From Scenedesmus sp. ARA3 (taxonomy: Eukaryota; Chlorophyta; Chlorophyceae; Sphaeropleales; Scenedesmaceae): a DNA stretch of 23,067 bases. The stretch spans positions 1 to 23,067 of the forward strand of contig RWJK01001929.1 of NCBI GenBank assembly GCA_004335835.1, written 5' to 3'. Below are positions 19,342 to 23,067 of the stretch, in pieces (positions within the stretch are counted from its first letter, which is position 1; the number at the start of each line of letters is the position of its first letter). Under the pieces are notes generated by a model that was not told where the DNA came from, did not search any database, and was given only the letters and a program-made list of their open reading frames with translations. The position numbers were made by a program, and so were the translations under genes.

Positions 19342-20913
19342 ATGCTGTCCCTGAAGGGTTGTGCCCTAGCAGGCCTGCTGCTGCTGTGCGTGGCACTGCA
19401 AGCACAGGCCCAGGCCGCTGCTGCGTCCAATGCTGCTGGGGCTGATGCTGCAAGCCTGACACTGCAGTTTGACAACCGGTGAGTGACCTCTATACATGAG
19501 CCGGTGCTGCTGCAGCCTGTGCAGAGCTGCGCATGTTGCACTGCGCTGTTTACGGCTGAAATCAGGTGCCTGCTAGTACTTGAGATTTGTCCATGTACAG
19601 TAGGCACTGCAGCGGCAAAATCCATCATGTTTCAAACATGTATTAATTGGCGCAACTGCCGGCAGCACTGCTGTTGCAGCAGCAACTGCTGACAACTGCT
19701 GCAACAGCACAGCATCTTGAAGAAACGTAATAGCGCCACAGCATTGCATGCTGGAGTGGCTGCTGTTGTAGACTCGTCAGCTATCAAGCTACCATCAGAT
19801 TTGCATTGACCTTGTGCTGCTGCTGCTGCTGCTGGCTCAACCCCCTTGCAGCAAGAGTTCTGTGCTGGATGGCGCCAAGCGCCAGAAGGTCCTCAACGCC
19901 CTGGCAAAGAATGTGTTCCTGGTGGCGCCCGGCCAGGTGAGCCAGCATCTTTTATATATATTGAGAATAGGCAGTAGTTGTAAAACACCATCATGAGCCT
20001 GGCGCAGCACGTGTTCCTGGTGGCGCCCGGCCAGGTGAGCCAGCATCTTTCATTTGTTGTGGGCAGACAGTATTTATATCCAAATTTGACACCATTTTGA
20101 GCCTGGCGCAGCACGCGTTCCTGGTGGCGCCTGGCCAGGTGAGCCAGCTTCTTTCATTTATTGTGAGCAGACAGTATTTATATCCAAACTTGACACCGTC
20201 TTGAGCCTGTCGCAGCACGTGTTCGTGGTGGCGCCCAGCCAGGTGAGCCAGCATCTTTGATTTGTTGTGAGCAGGCAGTATATATATGCAAACCTGACAC
20301 CATCTTCATCCTGGCGCAGCACATGTTCCTGGTGGTCCCTGGCCAGGTGAGCCAGCATCCTTCCTGGTAGTAAGGAGACAGTAACTGCATTTGCACCTGT
20401 CCATTTTGACCATAGCATGGCGCAGCACATGTTTCTGGTGGCCCCTGGCCAGGTGCGGCATGGCGTTAGTAGTTCATACACAGTTGTTGCACTGCCACGG
20501 CGTCATGCCTCTGACCAGTGTGCACCTGCACCAAATGCACATGCTTCCACCTTTGCAGGTGGCTGCTGTGAGCGGCCTGGACCCGAGTGGCATCCGTTCC
20601 GTGCCGTGAGCCCGCCCACCAATTCAACTTCACCAATTCTCTGTGTCGCTGATTGGTGTCACTCCTGCTGCAGGTGTCTGTCGTGAGCGGGCTGGACCAG
20701 AGTGGCATCCTGCGCAGTCAGTCTGTGGTCACCTTCCGCGCCGTGGGCCCCACCACCAACCGCAAGAGTGTGCTGGCCAACTGCCAGGAGAACACCCGGG
20801 GCCGGCTGCTGGGCCTGCGCAACAGCGTGGCTGAGAACGAGATTAAGAAGGCCACTGACACCTGGTGGCCTGGGGACTCTGTGGAGATCCAGAAGGCCAC
20901 CTGCGCCGCATAA
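19342..20913 (+). CDS. Small secreted protein of unknown function (gene C)
   Basis: Exons 19342-19478, 19852-19936 and 20674-20913; 153 aa, in phase (CG|C gives Arg, then phase 0). Residues 1-24 form a clear signal peptide: MLSLKGC, a hydrophobic Leu core, then AQAQA with a likely cleavage site. The mature part is about 125 residues: SLTLQFDNRKSSVLDGAKRQ, KVLNALAKNVFLVAPGQ, VSVVSGLDQSG, SVVTFRAVGPTTN and a C-terminal half with two cysteines, in ANCQENT and KATCAA. The apparent strand-helix-strand-strand order is reminiscent of small ferredoxin-like folds such as SEA, but I recognise no family. Intron 2 carries six copies of the exon-2 end and a broken copy of exon 3. The stop-codon region is repeated downstream. 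A close paralogue, gene D, begins 1.8 kb further on. Confidence 0.8.
19895..20460 (+). repeat. Six tandem copies (about 104 bp) of the exon-2 donor edge of gene C
   Basis: Donor-like ends occur at 19936 (modelled), 20034, 20138, 20242, 20346 and 20452, spaced 98-106 bp. Each extra copy has CAG, then exactly 27 nt, then GTGAGC (GTGCGG in the last). The 27 nt encode HVFLVAPGQ, HAFLVAPGQ, HVFVVAPSQ, HMFLVVPGQ and HMFLVAPGQ in the frame of exon 2, without stops. Intron-like spacers carry AGACAGTATTTATATCCAAA-type sequence. Confidence 0.93.
20559..20610 (+). pseudogene. Broken partial copy of exon 3 of gene C
   Basis: After TTTGCAG, the sequence encodes VAAVSGLDPSGIRSVP and then TGA. It matches the start of exon 3 (VSVVSGLDQSGILRS) and lies 114 bp before it. 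An internal deletion joins the SGI codons to a later segment (TTCCG-TGCCGTG). Splicing into it would end translation early. Confidence 0.75.
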
Positions 20914-21402
20914 CCTGCTGATAAAGTTTGCGAGGCGCAGCTGTGGCAGCTCAGCCGCAAATGGGGCTGCGCGTTGGGGTGGTGTGGGCTGTGTGTGCTG
21001 TTGCCGGAACATGGCAGCATATGACAACATCTGTGCACTTGTTCTAGAGTATGGTACATGGGGTCTTGCCTGTTCGCCACCTCCTGGGTGGTTGGTGGCC
21101 ACTGACACCTGGTGGCCTGGGGACTCTGTGGAGATCCAGAAGGCCACCTGCGCAGCATAAGCTGCTGATGATGTTTGCGAGGTGCAGCTCAGCCGCGAAT
21201 GGGGATGCGCGTTGGGGTGGTACGGGCTGTGTGTGCTGTTGCCGGAACATGGCAGCATATGACAGCATCTGTGCACTTCCTCTAGAGTATGGTACATGGG
21301 GACTCACCCATTCGCCACCTCCTGAGTTGGTTGGTGGCCACAGACACCTGGTGGCCCGTTGACTCTGTGGAGATCCAGAAGGCCACCTGCGCTGCATAAG
21401 CT
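20852..21402 (+). repeat. Tandem copies (about 245 bp) of the stop-codon region of gene C
   Basis: The terminal segment encoding ATDTWWPGDSVEIQKATCAA plus stop (20852-20913) recurs at about 21099-21160 and 21340-21399. Each copy keeps the TAA and is followed by shared 3' sequence (AGTATGGTACATGGGG and others). The second copy encodes the identical peptide from TDTW onward; the third has WPVDSVE. These lie beyond the modelled stop. Confidence 0.93.
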
Positions 21403-21763
21403 GCTTACCATCATCGTCATTGTCATCAGATAATCAGCTTAGTCTGCTGGTCAGCAGATGAAGTCATCATGATACCTTTGCCAGGTGCAGCTGTGTTGGC
21501 TGAGCTGCAAATGGAGCTCGGCCTGTCCGAGGTGGTGTGGGCTGTGTGGGCTGCTGCTGCAGCAGCGGCAGCAGCATGTGATAGTATGTGTGTGACTGAG
21601 ATGGGACTGTGGCAGGTGGGGATTCAAGACACCCAAAGTCGGTGGTTGCAAGTTTTTGATTATGCCCATGGCATTGCGTCTGGACGCGCCATCAGCAAAT
21701 AACACCATGATCGGACATTCAAAGTTGTACTAGTTGCTTCTGAAACGGCACATGCGCTCTCTT

Positions 21764-21768
21764 TGTAA
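21764..21768 (+). terminator. TGTAA, possible poly(A) signal of gene C
   Basis: TGTAA is the usual poly(A) signal of chlorophycean algae. This is the first one I noticed on the plus strand after gene C, about 850 bp past the stop codon, which would place the repeated stop regions inside the 3' UTR. A 5-mer alone is weak evidence. Confidence 0.25.
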
Positions 21769-22097
21769 TGAGGGGCGATGACAAAACCAATTCCACCAGT
21801 TGAGCACTGCACTGGCCTGAGTGGAGGTTACACTCAGTGTTGTGTATCTCACCCTACAGGGCCCTACGCTTTGTGCTCAGAACGCAAGCTGAGCATTCAG
21901 TGTTATGGTAACAGTGCAGGCGTCTTCAGTTCCTGGCGTTACACAACCCCTCCAGGCCTGCGCGTTGCAGTGCTGCCAGCAGGGTACTGCCTCCAAGCTG
22001 ATGCAGCCCTGCATGTGGCAGTCTCAAAACATCAAATAGTTTATCTCTGCAGGTCTCCTCTTGCATGGTGTTGGATACTGGTGCGTGCTATCGACAC

Positions 22098-22134
22098 CTG
22101 ACTCAGTCACTGAGTCAGTGAGTACGGCCCGTAC
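22098..22134. promoter_or_regulatory. Adjacent palindromes upstream of gene D (possible bZIP site)
   Basis: CTGACTCAGT-C-ACTGAGTCAG (22098-22118) is a perfect 10-bp inverted repeat around one base, holding TGACTCA and TGAGTCA, the AP-1/GCN4 core. Three bases on, GTACGG-C-CCGTAC (22122-22134) is a second perfect palindrome. They lie about 600 bp before the ATG of gene D. I noticed no equivalent upstream of gene C. Confidence 0.4.
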
Positions 22135-22432
22135 CGGTATTTCGCACGCATGCTGTTGAGGGTGCGCCGAAGGCTAGCACAGCCCCGATCGTGACCAACA
22201 CAGAATTCAAAAGGGTACGGACTCAATTCAGCGATCCCGCCCTCCGCTGCAGTCTGCGTGGCAGGCAGCTGCATCGTCCAAGGATAGGCAGTTGCCGATA
22301 CACAAAGATGCTTCCGCCGAGTAAAGCTGAATCAGCTTCTGCAACTGCTGCCTGCGTTGATGCGACAGTCCTCTTCAAAATCCATCACAGCTCTAAGGTA
22401 GGCTTCATCACATCGAATCAGAACGAAAGCTG

Positions 22433-22675
22433 GTGAGCAGTTTGCAAAAGTTGCAGTAGCAGCCATTAGCAGCAGCACGCGCACACATGCACTTGCACTT
22501 GTCTCAATGCAGATCCACAGCAGATGCAGATGTGGAACAGAACCTCATTTACGCATGAACGAAATCCTTCCTTCAGACTGGGCACTGGCATGTATACACG
22601 CCAAGACATGTCCTCTGATCAGACATGACAACTGTCTGTACCTGTGCCCCTCTCCTTCAAACATGCTGCTTGCAG
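22433..22675 (+). other. Probable 5' UTR intron of gene D
   Basis: The donor AAAGCTG|GTGAGC and the acceptor GCTGCTTGCAG|GAC, the latter 44 bp before the ATG, mirror the arrangement at gene C. Another donor candidate is AAG|GTAGGC at 22397/22398. Confidence 0.4.
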
Positions 22676-22719
22676 GACAAACAGCAATCAGCTCCCTCTA
22701 CTCCCAACTGCCACACAAG

Positions 22720-23011
22720 ATGCTGTCCCTGAAGGGTTGTGCCCTAGCAGGCCTGCTGCTGCTGTGCGTGGCGCTGCAAGCACAGGCCCAGGCCAATGCC
22801 CCAAAAACCAGGCCCAATGCCGGGGCCGATGCTGCAAGCCTGACGCTGCAATTTGACAACAAGTGAGTGCACCGGCGTGTAAGAGCATTGCTTGAAGGTG
22901 CGCGGGTGTGCATGCCCTGTATCAAAGGCTGCTGCCGCATGCTCTTAGCTAGCTCTCCAAGCCGCTTGGTGCGGCAGCAGTTCTGCATGGCTGATTCTTC
23001 TGCTCTGCTGC

Positions 23012-23067
<56 letters not shown>
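22720..23067 (+). CDS. Paralogue of gene C, secreted protein, first exon only (gene D, cut by window edge)
   Basis: Coding exon 22720-22862 ends in phase 2 (AA|GTGAGT), as in gene C; the rest lies beyond the right edge. The signal peptide is the same as in gene C, and the first 75 or so coding nucleotides appear to differ by one synonymous change. Mature N-termini differ: ANAPKTRPNAGADAAS here against AAAASNAAGADAAS in gene C, then both continue SLTLQFDN. The near-identity of the signal region with a diverged linker suggests a recent duplication or local gene conversion. The intron that follows contains a long CTG array reaching the edge. By analogy it should encode a secreted protein of about 155 aa. 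Confidence 0.8.
23014..23067 (+). repeat. (CTG)18+ array at right edge, intron 1 of gene D
   Basis: Eighteen uninterrupted CTG units run off the window end. The position matches the shorter CTG tract before exon 2 in gene C (about 19816-19834), so it probably lies just before the exon-2 acceptor of gene D. Confidence 0.95.

Larger units (their letters stand above)
21400..22430. other. Region between genes C and D, no gene recognised
   Basis: The part at 21484-21560 weakly resembles the 3' repeat unit of gene C. No frame is convincing. A TGTAA lies at 21764 and adjacent palindromes at 22098-22134. It likely holds the 3' end of the gene C transcript and the promoter of gene D. Confidence 0.45.

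Overview
The window looks like nuclear DNA of a green alga, probably a chlorophycean. This is inferred, not searched. The grounds are spliceosomal introns with GTGAGT-type donors and CAG acceptors, moderately GC-rich sequence, one TGTAA element of the green-algal poly(A) type, proteins full of Gln/Ala/Ser runs, CAG/CTG trinucleotide arrays almost everywhere, and a RAP-type domain (common in algal organelle RNA-binding proteins). Most ATG-to-stop frames here are shadows of CAG/CTG arrays. I rebuilt genes from splice sites and phase instead.

Layout. (A) 607-9079, minus: one very large gene of about 2,290 codons in at least four exons. It encodes an unrecognised low-complexity protein with hydrophobic segments at its C-terminus. 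(B) 10604-14846, minus: a five-exon gene (about 579 aa) for a 5'-3' exonuclease of the Pol I / organellar exonuclease type, with all PIN-domain acidic residues, an H3TH region and, unexpectedly, a RAP-like C-terminal domain. A TATA box lies about 60 bp upstream of its ATG. (E) 16502-17146, minus: the last two exons of an unrecognised Gln-rich protein. (C) 19342-20913, plus: a three-exon gene for a 153-aa secreted protein. (D) 22720 to the right edge, plus: the first coding exon of a close paralogue of C. The remaining stretches (1-606, 9181-10603, 14915-15897, 17147-18900, 21400-22430) contain no gene I can support.

The striking feature is shared by the genes. Nearly every intron, and two gene 3' ends, carries tandem copies (units of about 70-310 bp) of the adjoining exon edge, splice site included. 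Examples are four copies of the acceptor and start of exon 2 in gene A, three copies of the exon-1 donor edge in gene B, four copies of the acceptor and start of exon 4 in gene B, six copies of the exon-2 donor edge in gene C, and repeated stop-codon regions in genes C and E. In gene C the five extra copies each form a possible 27-nt in-frame microexon. Long trinucleotide arrays also follow a strand rule: CTG in the sense strand of introns, CAG in the sense strand of exons. Together these suggest introns that grow by local tandem duplication of splice junctions, with possible effects on splicing. All exon models come from reading the sequence alone; no transcript or homology search was available.
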